Shown: positions 1 to 7,583 of the stretch, one piece after another
Layout: every line of letters starts with the position of its first letter
How positions within the stretch are numbered: the first letter of the stretch is position 1
The notes under the pieces: model-generated
The model's input: the letters and a program-made list of their open reading frames with translations, nothing else
Databases searched by the model: none
What the model was told of the DNA's origin: nothing
Made by a program: the position numbers and the translations under genes
From: Eubacterium sp.
GTDB taxonomy: Bacteria > Bacillota > Clostridia > Lachnospirales > Lachnospiraceae
Length of the DNA: 12,848 bases
Direction of reading: 5' to 3'
NCBI GenBank assembly: GCA_003486385.1
Contig: DNFT01000086.1
Location: 199-13,046 of the forward strand

Positions 1-199
1 AAGCTTCTCCCAAAAGTCGTGATATACATAAACATAATACGTTATACACATCCAAGTATACACGGCATGTTCTGATACCAAACTCACAATTCACGTACAC
101 ATAAAAATACATACATAAATTATTATATTGCATTACATCAAAATATACAATTAAAATCTTATGCATGAGCCTGCTAAATATGTCCCATGGATTTTTTTG
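1..199. other. AT-rich non-coding leader
   Basis: No convincing gene or RNA was seen in this stretch. It is strongly AT-rich. It contains one 11-bp sequence, AATACGTTATA (36-46), that recurs exactly at 236-246, where it forms part of the ddh -10 region. The upstream copy has no good -35 box, so a second promoter there is not supported. Confidence 0.6.
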
Positions 200-218
200 T
201 TAGATTAGTCTAACTTTA
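200..218 (+). promoter_or_regulatory. DtxR/IdeR-box-like dyad upstream of ddh
   Basis: The 19 bases TTAGATTAGTCTAACTTTA match the classical DtxR/IdeR box TTAGGTTAGCCTAACCTAA at 15 of 19 positions when compared by eye. The core GTTAGA-TTAG-TCTAAC (199-214) is a perfect inverted repeat. The site ends two bases before the proposed -35 box, a position where a bound protein would affect the ddh promoter. That it is an operator is an inference; the metal-repressor assignment rests only on similarity to the actinobacterial consensus. Confidence 0.4.
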
Positions 219-219
219 A

Positions 220-248
220 TTGCATTTTTGACATCAATACGTTATAAT
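220..248 (+). promoter_or_regulatory. ddh promoter (sigma-A type)
   Basis: TTGCAT (220-225) and a perfect TATAAT (243-248) are separated by exactly 17 bases. Transcription should start near 255, giving a leader of about 70 nt before the ddh ATG. A TTGACA at 228-233 is closer to consensus but only 9 bases from the -10, so it cannot be the -35 for this box. Confidence 0.6.
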
Positions 249-324
249 ATTAAAGCAATTTAAGGTTACAGGTTGTGGAAATACATAAGACCACAGCATA
301 ATTTTATTATCAAGGAGAAAATAT

Positions 325-1308
325 ATGACAATCAGAATAGGTATCTTAGGTTATGGAAACCTTGGACGCGGCATTGAGTGTGCCATAAGACAGAATGACG
401 ATATGGAGCTTGTAGGAATCTTCACAAGAAGAAACCCTGAGACAGTTACACCTGCGACAAATGTACCTGTCTATCCGGCAGACATGCTCCCTGAAATGAA
501 GGATAAGCTTGACGTCCTCATGCTCTGCGGCGGCTCTGCAACAGACCTTCCTAAGCAGACACCTGAGTACGCGAAATATTTCAATGTTGTTGACAGCTTC
601 GACACACACGCACGTATTCCTGAGCATTTCGCAGATGTTGATGCCGCTGCCACCGAAAGCGGTCATATCGCTATGATATCCGTAGGCTGGGATCCGGGTA
701 TGTTCTCACTCAACCGTCTCTATGCCAACGCAATCCTCCGCGATGGAAATGACTACACCTTCTGGGGCAAGGGTGTAAGCCAGGGACACTCGGATGCAAT
801 CAGAAGAATACCGGGTGTCAAGGATGCCAAGCAGTATACAATCCCTGTTGAGTCCGCTCTTGAAGCCGTTCGCGCCTGCAGGAATCCTGAACTCACCACA
901 AGGGAAAAGCACACAAGAGAGTGCTTCGTTGTAGCTGAGGAGGGCGCAGACAAGGCAGCAATAGAGACAGCAATCAAGACAATGCCTAACTACTTCGCAG
1001 ACTATGACACCACAGTCCACTTTATATCTGAGGAGGAATTAAAGCGCGATCACGCAGGCATTCCTCATGGCGGCTTCGTTCTCCGCACCGGAAAGACCGG
1101 CTTAAATGGTGAGCACAACCATGTGATTGAGTACAGCTTAAAGCTCGACTCCAACCCTGAGTTCACATCCTGTGTGCTTGTCGCTTACGCAAGGGCAGCT
1201 TACCGCATGAACAAGCGCGGAATAAGCGGCTGCAAGACTGTGTTCGATGTAGCGCCTGCGGACCTTTCACCACTCTCACCGGAGGAAATGAGGGCACATC
1301 TGCTGTAG
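325..1308 (+). CDS. ddh: meso-diaminopimelate D-dehydrogenase
   Basis: This enzyme (EC 1.4.1.16) reductively aminates L-2-amino-6-oxopimelate (the open form of tetrahydrodipicolinate) with NADPH and ammonia to give meso-diaminopimelate. It is the one-step branch of lysine and peptidoglycan precursor synthesis in the cytoplasm. The 327-residue length is typical. The dinucleotide-binding GxGxxG is at residues 9-14 (GYGNLG). Family active-site segments are all present: SFDTHARIPEH with D93, SVGWDPGMF with D123, W147 in TFWGKG, HGGF with H248, and NPEF with N277. The ATG is preceded by AAGGAG (312-317) with a 7-base gap. The gene is monocistronic, with its own promoter and a terminator at 1457-1522. 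The call rests on motif order and whole-length resemblance and is confident; nothing odd was seen in the coding sequence. Confidence 0.95.
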   Translation: MTIRIGILGYGNLGRGIECAIRQNDDMELVGIFTRRNPETVTPATNVPVYPADMLPEMKDKLDVLMLCGGSATDLPKQTPEYAKYFNVVDSFDTHARIPEHFADVDAAATESGHIAMISVGWDPGMFSLNRLYANAILRDGNDYTFWGKGVSQGHSDAIRRIPGVKDAKQYTIPVESALEAVRACRNPELTTREKHTRECFVVAEEGADKAAIETAIKTMPNYFADYDTTVHFISEEELKRDHAGIPHGGFVLRTGKTGLNGEHNHVIEYSLKLDSNPEFTSCVLVAYARAAYRMNKRGISGCKTVFDVAPADLSPLSPEEMRAHLL

Positions 1309-1456
1309 GACTGTGAAAGCGGTTCTTTTATGGGATGTTCATAAGTTCTGCGGAAGAGATAACGGTATTTACTATTTTGCCGCAAAATATTTTTTCTGAA
1401 GCGCACGTAAGTTCCGTGAAAGCGATGACATATTCACTGTAAAACCTGAAAACTAT

Positions 1457-1522
1457 GGTGTCAAAGCAGGTTGATTCATACGAAAATGTATATTTTCAAG
1501 CCTGTCTTGACACCTGTTTTTT
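1457..1522 (+). terminator. Rho-independent terminator of ddh, probably bidirectional
   Basis: The arms GGTGTCAA..CAGG.TTGA and TCAAGCCTG..TTGACACC pair over about 16 base pairs with one small internal mismatch, followed by TGTTTTTT. The T tract overlaps the stop codon of the convergent GH2 gene (1521-1523). Read from the other strand, the same hairpin follows the GH2 stop at once and is trailed by a weaker T-rich stretch, so it may also end the GH2 transcript. Confidence 0.85.
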
Positions 1523-4500
1523 ATTCCTGTAAAAATCTGAACCACTCTAGGTCGAAATTGCAGCCCGGAAGGTACAGGAGGGTCACCGTTATCTCCCCTC
1601 CGACAGGCTCAATATTAAACTCATGTTCTACGGGAGCGGCACTCTCTTCAAATTCAATCAGTTCCGTCCGCTCCGTTCCGGCACAGTCTATTTTTAACCG
1701 GATTGAATCCTTGGCATTTGCAGTCCTTCCACAGATTTTTATTTTATCTGCTGACTGTGCACCCATATTGAGGCGCCTGTAGATGATTGACACATTGTTT
1801 CCTATGCCTGTTACAGCCGTGCCATCCACCTTGTAGCTGTCACCGAAAATCTCATCATAATCTGCGGCATTTATACGGTCAAAGCCGTGAAGGACAGGCA
1901 CAAATGAGAAGCTGTTGAGCTGGAAATTATCCTCGCTCTCAATGCTGATATGGTGTATGCCCTTTATTCTTTCCGAGAGCCTGTACTCTGCTTTCTTAAA
2001 CTCAAGCCATCCGGCACTCTCATCAAACTCCGCGTCCAGAATATTCTTGCTGTCATCGTCAAGATATATTCTTAATTTCACCGCTCCCGGATAATACTTA
2101 AAGAGATACATCTGTAGCTGCTCTGAGCCGTTCACACCGAAATCCATTGCGCCAAAGCTGATTTTTGTCTTTTCCTTCCCCAGAAATCTTACTCCGTGCC
2201 CAACCCCCTCGCTCAGTCCATGCGGTCTTTCAAGGCAGAGTCCCGCACTCACAGGCTCATAAGGGTCAAGGTATGCCGGCCCGATTCCAGCCGCCGTAAA
2301 TTCAAGGCTTGACCTTACACCAGCCGCCGTCCTTCCATTGTAAGCATCGCACCTTAAATAAAAGCTTCCGTCACCGGCAGCGTTCACAGTTACATAGCCC
2401 TCGCTAAGCATATCCACGGCTTCCATTTTAACCTGTGCTTCCGCAGCCTCCATTTTATCCGGTGCTTTCCCGGTTCCAGTTTTAATCATAGCTTCATCAG
2501 CCTCACCCTGTTGAATGACCGTCGCCGATTTGATTGCTATACCCGTAGTATCTGTTATGCTCCATTTCAAATCCCTGTATGTGGCATTCTCAGGATAAAG
2601 CTTCCAGTGTACCTTGACTGAGCTCTTGTCCGCACTCAATGTGAATGTCTCTGCTGTAAGCTCGACCTTTCTTATCGGTATTTCATTTTCTGAATATACC
2701 GAATCCATCAGCCCTTCGGCATTGCGGGTATGATTTCGCTTCTCAGCGTCTTCGGAAAGCTGAAAACTGTTTTCTGACATATCCTCTGCCATATTATTTT
2801 TGTCGGTGCATATACAGCTCTGTACTAAATATTCGTCACGCATATTTTTGTCATCTGTAACGCATAAATCAATTGAAGCAGCCCAAAGTCCTTCCGCCTC
2901 CGCTGTCACAGTTATCTTTCCGGTCACACCTTCAACAGGCGCGATGACCGCCAGCAGCTTTCCGCCAAAAAGTCTCCTCGACGAAGCCTTGACCTGGTCA
3001 AAATCCGTGCTGTCGCCGTTGTCCAGCCCGACAAGCCTCCCTGCTCCCGTCACCTTTATCTCAACGCGGTTGTTGGCATTATCTACTGCATAACCGTCCT
3101 TATCAAGCGCACCTATCTCCACAAAAATCAGCTCACCATATCGATTTTCCATCTGCCGCCTGTCCGCCTCAATTACAAGCCTGTCGGCATCCGAAAATGA
3201 ATGTCTCATCTGCCTTGCAAGCTCATTTCCGGCTTCATCATACGCGACAGCCTCAACATATCCCTTTTCATAAGGCACCTTCCAGTGCGGCACAAGCTCC
3301 GTGCCATGCGCATGGTCAATTACTTTTCTTCCCATACTCATTCCATTTACAAACAGTTCCACTATAGGAGCATTGGAGCACACGCACACGTCGACCACCT
3401 GCCCCGGATTGAAGTCCCAGTGAGGGAAAACATGAACCATCGGATTTTCCTTAAATGATGTCCATTCAGCCTGATAAATATAGTAGGAATCCTTTTCAAA
3501 CCCTGCCGTGTCCATCTGCCCGAAGTAGCTGTTGCGCGTGTGGTACGGTGTCGGCTCACCAAAGTAATCCACTCCGGCCCAGATAAACTGTCCCAGGCTG
3601 AAACCGGCATCCCTGTCCGCTATTATATTGTCCGTATAACTGTGCGCACCCCATCCCGCACTGCAGTTGCCAAGTGCTGAACACTGCTCATCTGTATCGC
3701 ATAAGGTACCTGTCTCTATAGGAAAATGATATACTCCCCTGCTCGCAAGCATTGATGACGTTTCACTTCCGTATATCACCCAATCCGGATGCTTTGCATG
3801 GTGCTCCTTGTAGAGATATTCACCATAGTTGTAGCCCACAGCGTCGACCAGACCGGCACATTTCTGCGTGTTTTCCCATCTCATGTAGTTAGAGGCAAAG
3901 GTAGTGAAAGCGTGTTTTTTCGGGTCATGCTTTTTAACCTCCCCCAACAGCATGACAAGCTCCGCCAGCCCTTCGTCCCCCGCATGCATATCATATATCT
4001 CGTTTCCGACGCTCCACATGATAATACTTGGGTGGTTCCTGTCGCGCCTTATCCAGCTCTCCACATCCTTCTTCGCACTCTCCGCAAAAAATCTTCCGTA
4101 GTCATACTTTGTCTTAGTGTGCCCCCACATGTCAAATGCCTCTGAATCGACAAGGAAGCCCATCTCATCAGCCAGCTCCATAAACTCAACAGAAGGCATA
4201 TTGTGTGCTGTCCTTATGGCATTTACGCCCATCCGTTTCAGACCCTCAAGCTTTCTTCTCACCGCCGACTTGTTGACAGCCGCCCCCAGACAGCCAAAGC
4301 CGTGGTGCTCGCAGGAGCCCTTTATCTTCACATGTCTTCCATTTAATAAGAAACCCTTATCGCAATCTATCTCTATTGTCCTAAAGCCGAACACCGACTG
4401 TTCATAGTCAAAAACCTCTCCCCCCTTAATAAGCTCTGCCCTGAGCTCATAGAGATTTCCGCAATAGATGTCCCATAGCTTTGGTGCTGTAATTTCAAAG

Positions 4501-5171
4501 GTGTGGCGGTATATATTGCTTTTTTCACCAATTATCTGGTTAAATATAATACATAAAGAATCCTCCTCATTGCTCCGCATATCATTCTTTCCGTTCTTCT
4601 GCGTGATGATATATCTTATAGAATCAAACGGCTTTTCATCATCTGCACCCTGCGCTGCCTCCACCTCGACTTCCACATCCCATGTATCTGAAGCCTCACG
4701 CTTCACCGGCGTTATGTACAGTCCTGATGACGCTATGTGCGTGCTTTCGCGCTCTATCAGATAGACACTCCTGTATATACCTGCACCCGAATACCACCTG
4801 CTGTTCGGCGACCGGTGCACAACCCTAACCAGAAGCTCATTCTCGCCCGCCTCAAGGTATGGTGTTATATCCACCTCAAAGGATGAATAGCCGTACTTCC
4901 AGGTTCCTGCCGACCTGCCGTTTACAAACACCTCCGAATCCATATAAATCCCTTCAAAAAAGAGCACCCTCTCAAGCCCATCCGGCACATACATGAGCTT
5001 CCTCCTATACCAGCCGACAGAGTCCCTGTACAGATTCCTCACATCATAAATCAGGTAATCGTGCGGGAGCCTTACCGGCATATACTCCCCATCCGGACAT
5101 TGTAGATTTTCTTCGCTGTATTCCTTTTCAAGGAACTGCCAGCCATTGTTGAGGCATGTTTTCCGCTTCAT
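1521..5171 (-). CDS. GH2 family beta-galactosidase-type glycoside hydrolase, modular
   Basis: This is a large retaining glycosidase of family GH2 (1216 aa) that probably removes beta-linked galactose, or a related sugar, from oligosaccharides. Domains: N-terminal sugar-binding jelly roll (about 1-140), Ig-like linker domain (about 150-265), TIM barrel (about 270-570), a DUF4982-like domain (about 580-655) and a GH2 C-terminal beta domain (about 660-775). After a polar linker come an Ig-like region (about 835-970, with an alanine/lysine-rich insertion near 895-930) and two probable CBM6-like modules (about 975-1105 and 1108-1216; INAADYDEI opens the second). The acid/base is E391 in SVGNEIYD and the likely nucleophile E470 in IYGSETSS. 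No signal peptide or membrane segment is visible, so the enzyme should be cytoplasmic. The ATG has a strong GGAGGAGG (5176-5183). It is divergent from an AraC-type regulator. The exact substrate is unknown; a beta-glucuronidase is less likely. Confidence 0.88.
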   Translation of the reverse strand: MKRKTCLNNGWQFLEKEYSEENLQCPDGEYMPVRLPHDYLIYDVRNLYRDSVGWYRRKLMYVPDGLERVLFFEGIYMDSEVFVNGRSAGTWKYGYSSFEVDITPYLEAGENELLVRVVHRSPNSRWYSGAGIYRSVYLIERESTHIASSGLYITPVKREASDTWDVEVEVEAAQGADDEKPFDSIRYIITQKNGKNDMRSNEEDSLCIIFNQIIGEKSNIYRHTFEITAPKLWDIYCGNLYELRAELIKGGEVFDYEQSVFGFRTIEIDCDKGFLLNGRHVKIKGSCEHHGFGCLGAAVNKSAVRRKLEGLKRMGVNAIRTAHNMPSVEFMELADEMGFLVDSEAFDMWGHTKTKYDYGRFFAESAKKDVESWIRRDRNHPSIIMWSVGNEIYDMHAGDEGLAELVMLLGEVKKHDPKKHAFTTFASNYMRWENTQKCAGLVDAVGYNYGEYLYKEHHAKHPDWVIYGSETSSMLASRGVYHFPIETGTLCDTDEQCSALGNCSAGWGAHSYTDNIIADRDAGFSLGQFIWAGVDYFGEPTPYHTRNSYFGQMDTAGFEKDSYYIYQAEWTSFKENPMVHVFPHWDFNPGQVVDVCVCSNAPIVELFVNGMSMGRKVIDHAHGTELVPHWKVPYEKGYVEAVAYDEAGNELARQMRHSFSDADRLVIEADRRQMENRYGELIFVEIGALDKDGYAVDNANNRVEIKVTGAGRLVGLDNGDSTDFDQVKASSRRLFGGKLLAVIAPVEGVTGKITVTAEAEGLWAASIDLCVTDDKNMRDEYLVQSCICTDKNNMAEDMSENSFQLSEDAEKRNHTRNAEGLMDSVYSENEIPIRKVELTAETFTLSADKSSVKVHWKLYPENATYRDLKWSITDTTGIAIKSATVIQQGEADEAMIKTGTGKAPDKMEAAEAQVKMEAVDMLSEGYVTVNAAGDGSFYLRCDAYNGRTAAGVRSSLEFTAAGIGPAYLDPYEPVSAGLCLERPHGLSEGVGHGVRFLGKEKTKISFGAMDFGVNGSEQLQMYLFKYYPGAVKLRIYLDDDSKNILDAEFDESAGWLEFKKAEYRLSERIKGIHHISIESEDNFQLNSFSFVPVLHGFDRINAADYDEIFGDSYKVDGTAVTGIGNNVSIIYRRLNMGAQSADKIKICGRTANAKDSIRLKIDCAGTERTELIEFEESAAPVEHEFNIEPVGGEITVTLLYLPGCNFDLEWFRFLQE

Positions 5172-5194
5172 ATTTCCTCCTCCATTTTATATAT

Positions 5195-5258
5195 GGTTAT
5201 ATTAAATAATTCTGGTGTCAGAACATATTCTATAAACATAATCACCTAAAATATAACC
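5195..5258 (-). promoter_or_regulatory. Long dyad in the GH2 promoter/leader region
   Basis: GGTTATATT (5195-5203) and AATATAACC (5250-5258) form a perfect 9-bp inverted repeat whose centre nearly coincides with a smaller dyad AGAA-CATA-TTCT (5220-5231). It lies just upstream of the GH2 ribosome binding site. It could be a paired operator for the divergent AraC-type protein or a hairpin in the GH2 leader. No confident sigma-A promoter for GH2 was recognised here, which would suit an activator-dependent promoter. Confidence 0.35.
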
Positions 5259-5274
5259 TTTTATTTTATATCCC

Positions 5275-5303
5275 TTGTAATTGCTGTTTTTTTGATATAA
5301 CAT
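5275..5303 (+). promoter_or_regulatory. Candidate promoter of the AraC-type regulator gene
   Basis: TTGTAA (5275-5280) and TAACAT (5298-5303) are 17 bases apart, within a T-rich spacer. Start of transcription near 5310 would place the inverted repeat at 5328-5382 inside a roughly 120-nt leader. Both boxes are imperfect, so the call is tentative. Confidence 0.35.
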
Positions 5304-5327
5304 GTTAAACAAAGACACCCCATTTCC

Positions 5328-5392
5328 GATTGCGTATTAAAATATATTGCCGCCGCCCTGTAATTTCATAATATACGCAATCACGTTTTTTT
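5328..5392 (+). promoter_or_regulatory. Hairpin plus T-run in the araC-type leader (operator pair or attenuator)
   Basis: GATTGCGTAT (5328-5337) and ATACGCAATC (5373-5382) are perfect 10-bp inverted arms separated by 35 bases that include GCCGCCGCC. Three bases later there is a run of seven T (5386-5392). The layout resembles an intrinsic terminator placed before the regulator gene, hence possible attenuation. Equally, two inverted half-sites are a common layout for AraC-family binding. Which applies cannot be decided from sequence alone. Confidence 0.4.
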
Positions 5393-5432
5393 CAATCTAA
5401 AGATTTTGCTGTTATATAAGGATTTGAACATA

Positions 5433-6281
5433 ATGAAGAATATAGACATTACTGATAAAATGCTTTTCCTGATAAATACAAATAAGCTCCCTGATTACCC
5501 ATTTTACCTCGTACACATCGGCTCGCTGGTAAACCAGCATCCCTGCGTCAGGCCGGATGGACTCCCTGACTACCAGCTTCTCTACTGCATAGCCGGTGAA
5601 GGGCTGTTCACAGTTGATGGGCACGAATATCACATTACCGCAGGTATGGGTGTCCTGCTAAAGCCTGATGCCGCACACGAATACCATGCCATCAGGGAGC
5701 CATGGTCGACCTACTGGGTGCGTTTTTCCGGTGCCGGATGTGATATGCTCCCACAGCTTGCCGGCTTCACAACGCACAAGCTGTTCTATATCCGCTCCTT
5801 CGACCGCCTAATGTATCTTTTCAACACCCTTTACGCATCTGCCGGACAGAGCGGACTGCTCAACAACAACGATGTAGCTCTGCAGCTATACCACTTTCTG
5901 CTTGAGTATCCTGAATGCATCTGCGATAACAGGGAAAATGTGAAACTGCATGACACAAAGGCTGTCCGGCTGTCCGAGGTCATCGCATATATAGAGGAGC
6001 ATTATCCGGACGACATCCCGCTAACCGCACTCTCGGATATTGCACATATGTCACCGCAGCATCTGTGCCGCCTGTTCAAAAAAACCTACCAGCTGCGGCC
6101 TGTCGAATACATCAACAGCTACCGCATAAGTAAAGCAAAAAATCTCCTTCTATCGTCAAAAGAAATGACCCTGAAGGAGATTGCAGCGAGCACAGGCTTT
6201 AATGACCTGAGCTACTTTTGTTCACTTTTCAAGAAATCGGAGGGAATTACACCAACCGAATTTCGTGTATTGCAAAAATAA
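5433..6281 (+). CDS. AraC/XylS-family transcriptional regulator
   Basis: This cytoplasmic DNA-binding protein (282 aa) is probably the ligand-responsive activator of the divergent GH2 gene. The N-terminal part (about 20-110) is a cupin-type sugar-sensing domain, with PDYQLLYCIAGEG, GMGVLLKPDAAHEY and the WSTYWVRFSG segment typical of this class. The C-terminal part (about 178-282) holds two helix-turn-helix motifs: LTALSDIAHMSPQHLCRLFK, and the family signature GFNDLSYFCSLFKKSEGITP ending in TEFR. The ATG at 5433 is preferred because AAGGA (5418-5422) lies 10 bases upstream. An in-frame TTG at 5406 would add nine residues but has no ribosome binding site. Control of GH2 is inferred from divergence and the symmetric sites between the genes; the inducer is unknown. 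Confidence 0.92.
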   Translation: MKNIDITDKMLFLINTNKLPDYPFYLVHIGSLVNQHPCVRPDGLPDYQLLYCIAGEGLFTVDGHEYHITAGMGVLLKPDAAHEYHAIREPWSTYWVRFSGAGCDMLPQLAGFTTHKLFYIRSFDRLMYLFNTLYASAGQSGLLNNNDVALQLYHFLLEYPECICDNRENVKLHDTKAVRLSEVIAYIEEHYPDDIPLTALSDIAHMSPQHLCRLFKKTYQLRPVEYINSYRISKAKNLLLSSKEMTLKEIAASTGFNDLSYFCSLFKKSEGITPTEFRVLQK

Positions 6282-6305
6282 TGATATATCCGATTTTATA
6301 GATAG

Positions 6306-6388
6306 AAAGCAGCCTTCACACCGGTCAGGCTTCAGGCTCCGTTGCAATGTGACTAAATACATGCAGCCTGCCGGCATCACCTGCTTTT
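6306..6388. terminator. Probable shared terminator between convergent genes
   Basis: Outer arms AAAGCAG (6306-6312) and CTGCTTTT (6381-6388), and inner arms CCGGTCAGGCT (6321-6331) and AGCCTGCCGG (6365-6374, one bulged base), can fold one long imperfect stem. The A-rich and T-rich ends fit use in both directions, ending the araC-type gene (+) and the UDP-xylose synthase gene (-), whose TAA is at 6387-6389. The large loop lowers confidence. Confidence 0.45.
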
Positions 6389-7328
6389 ACAAAATGTCTT
6401 TAAAATACTTTATTGTATTGGTAATTCCCTCTGATAGATGAACCTCCGGCTTCCAGCCATCTGCTATCCTCGCTGCCAGCGAAATATCCGGACGACGTCT
6501 TACAGGGTCATCACTTGGAAGTTCAACATACTCTATCCTTGAGTCCGTATCTATCATGGACACAACCATATCCGCAAGCTCTTTTATAGTGAATTCCTCA
6601 GGATTTCCAAGATTAACCGGACCATGTACCTCATCACCGGTCGCCATTACCCTCACAATTCCCTCAACCAGATCATCCACATAGCAGAAAGAACGCGTCT
6701 GGCTTCCGTCACCATATATTGTTATATTCTCTCCGTTCAGGGCCTGCACAATAAAATTCGATACAACACGACCGTCATCCATCGACATATTCGGTCCATA
6801 GGTATTGAAAATTCTTATAACCTTTATACGTGCACCATATTCCCTCATATAGTCAAAGCATAAGGTCTCTGCGCATCTCTTGCCCTCATCATAGCATGAT
6901 CTTATTCCTATAGGATTCACGTTGCCAAAATATCTCTCTGTCTGGGGATGCTCAAGAGGATTTCCATACACCTCGCTTGTTGAAAACTGCATAAGCTTAG
7001 CATTATTTTTAACTGCAAGCTCAAGCAGATTAATTATTCCTAACACATTGGTTTTTATCGTATATACCGGTGACTTCTGATAGTGCTTAGGACTTGCCGG
7101 ACAGGCAAGATTATAAATCTCGTCTATGCCATCTATGTCAAGCGGCTCCGTTATATCATGCTCAATGAACTCGAACCTGTCACACCCTGACAGCTTCTCT
7201 ATATTAGCCCTGCTCCCCGTGTAAAGATTATCACAGCATATAACATATGCATCTCCATCATCAATTAAGCGCCTGCAAAGATTCGAACCAATGAATCCGG
7301 CTCCACCTGCTACAAGAATTCTTTTCAT
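6387..7328 (-). CDS. uxs: UDP-glucuronate decarboxylase (UDP-xylose synthase)
   Basis: This extended short-chain dehydrogenase/reductase (313 aa, EC 4.1.1.35) decarboxylates UDP-glucuronate to UDP-xylose through an NAD-bound 4-keto intermediate in the cytoplasm. The N-terminal Rossmann motif is GGAGFIG (residues 8-14). The catalytic set is TSE (117-119) with Y146 and K150 in SCYDEGKR, a segment typical of UDP-xylose synthases rather than of GalE epimerases or RmlB dehydratases. GDGSQTRSFCYVDDL and NLGNPEEFT are further family blocks. The ATG has a GAGG (7335-7338) six bases upstream. It lies head to head with UDP-glucose dehydrogenase, which makes its substrate, so the pair forms a two-step UDP-glucose to UDP-xylose route. 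The glycosyltransferases that would use the product are not in the window. Confidence is high for the family and good for the exact reaction. Confidence 0.88.
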   Translation of the reverse strand: MKRILVAGGAGFIGSNLCRRLIDDGDAYVICCDNLYTGSRANIEKLSGCDRFEFIEHDITEPLDIDGIDEIYNLACPASPKHYQKSPVYTIKTNVLGIINLLELAVKNNAKLMQFSTSEVYGNPLEHPQTERYFGNVNPIGIRSCYDEGKRCAETLCFDYMREYGARIKVIRIFNTYGPNMSMDDGRVVSNFIVQALNGENITIYGDGSQTRSFCYVDDLVEGIVRVMATGDEVHGPVNLGNPEEFTIKELADMVVSMIDTDSRIEYVELPSDDPVRRRPDISLAARIADGWKPEVHLSEGITNTIKYFKDIL

Positions 7329-7520
7329 CTTCTACCTCGACCATAAATTTTCTATAATATATAACCAAATGCTGATACGCTTCCGTACTTTATAGAGTAT
7401 AACATAAAAAACGCGGTTAGCCAAGAATAAAACACACTATGCTGTATCGAAACATCCTGCAGCAGTGGCAGACCCAGCACCTTTAATGTGTGCGGCAGGC
7501 TCTCATGAAATTATTGAACA
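7329..7520. other. Divergent intergenic region between uxs and ugd
   Basis: The part next to uxs (about 7340-7410) is AT-rich and should hold its promoter, but no clear -35/-10 pair was found on the minus strand. The part at 7440-7505 is GC-richer and holds short complementary segments (CCTGC near 7455 with GCAGG near 7495; GCAC/GTGC inside) that might fold in RNA. An open stretch of about 37 codons on the plus strand ends in TGA at 7522-7524 without a usable start. Confidence 0.4.
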
Positions 7521-7549
7521 TTGACTTTTCAGGAGGAGCTTGTTATCAT
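7521..7549 (+). promoter_or_regulatory. ugd promoter (sigma-A type)
   Basis: TTGACT (7521-7526) and TATCAT (7544-7549) are separated by exactly 17 bases, and the ugd ATG follows with a leader of about 27 nt. The -35 box overlaps the upstream in-frame TTG at 7521, which argues that this TTG is not a translation start. Confidence 0.65.
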
Positions 7550-7583
7550 CTTAACAATTGGATGTATATGGAGGATTGCCATT

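Noticed and set aside
1..6. The window begins with a HindIII site (AAGCTT), suggesting a cloned restriction fragment.
   Set aside because: Further AAGCTT sites occur inside the window (for example within ddh near 508 and near 12343) and the right end is not a HindIII site, so this is likely coincidence.
228..233. TTGACA as the -35 box of the ddh promoter.
   Set aside because: It is only nine bases from the TATAAT at 243-248. TTGCAT at 220-225 has the correct 17-base spacing.
1349..1395. Terminator-like TGCGG...CCGCA stem followed by six T just after ddh.
   Set aside because: The stem is only five pairs with a loop of about 26 bases. The much stronger hairpin at 1457-1522 explains termination.
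3789..4764. Several plus-strand open frames of 65-118 codons opposite the GH2 gene, and similar ones opposite ddh, tldD and tldE.
   Set aside because: They are antisense shadows of strong coding genes, without ribosome binding sites or recognisable protein features.
7408..7524. Plus-strand open stretch of about 37 codons ending in ..CAAGSHEIIEH and a stop at 7522-7524.
   Set aside because: It has no start codon with a ribosome binding site, its end lies inside the ugd -35 box, and no family was recognised. It may be a relic but cannot be supported as a gene.
7521..7583. Alternative TTG start for UDP-glucose dehydrogenase adding 21 residues.
   Set aside because: The TTG is the first half of a well-spaced -35 box, the extra residues do not resemble the family N-terminus, and the ATG at 7584 has a good GGAGG.
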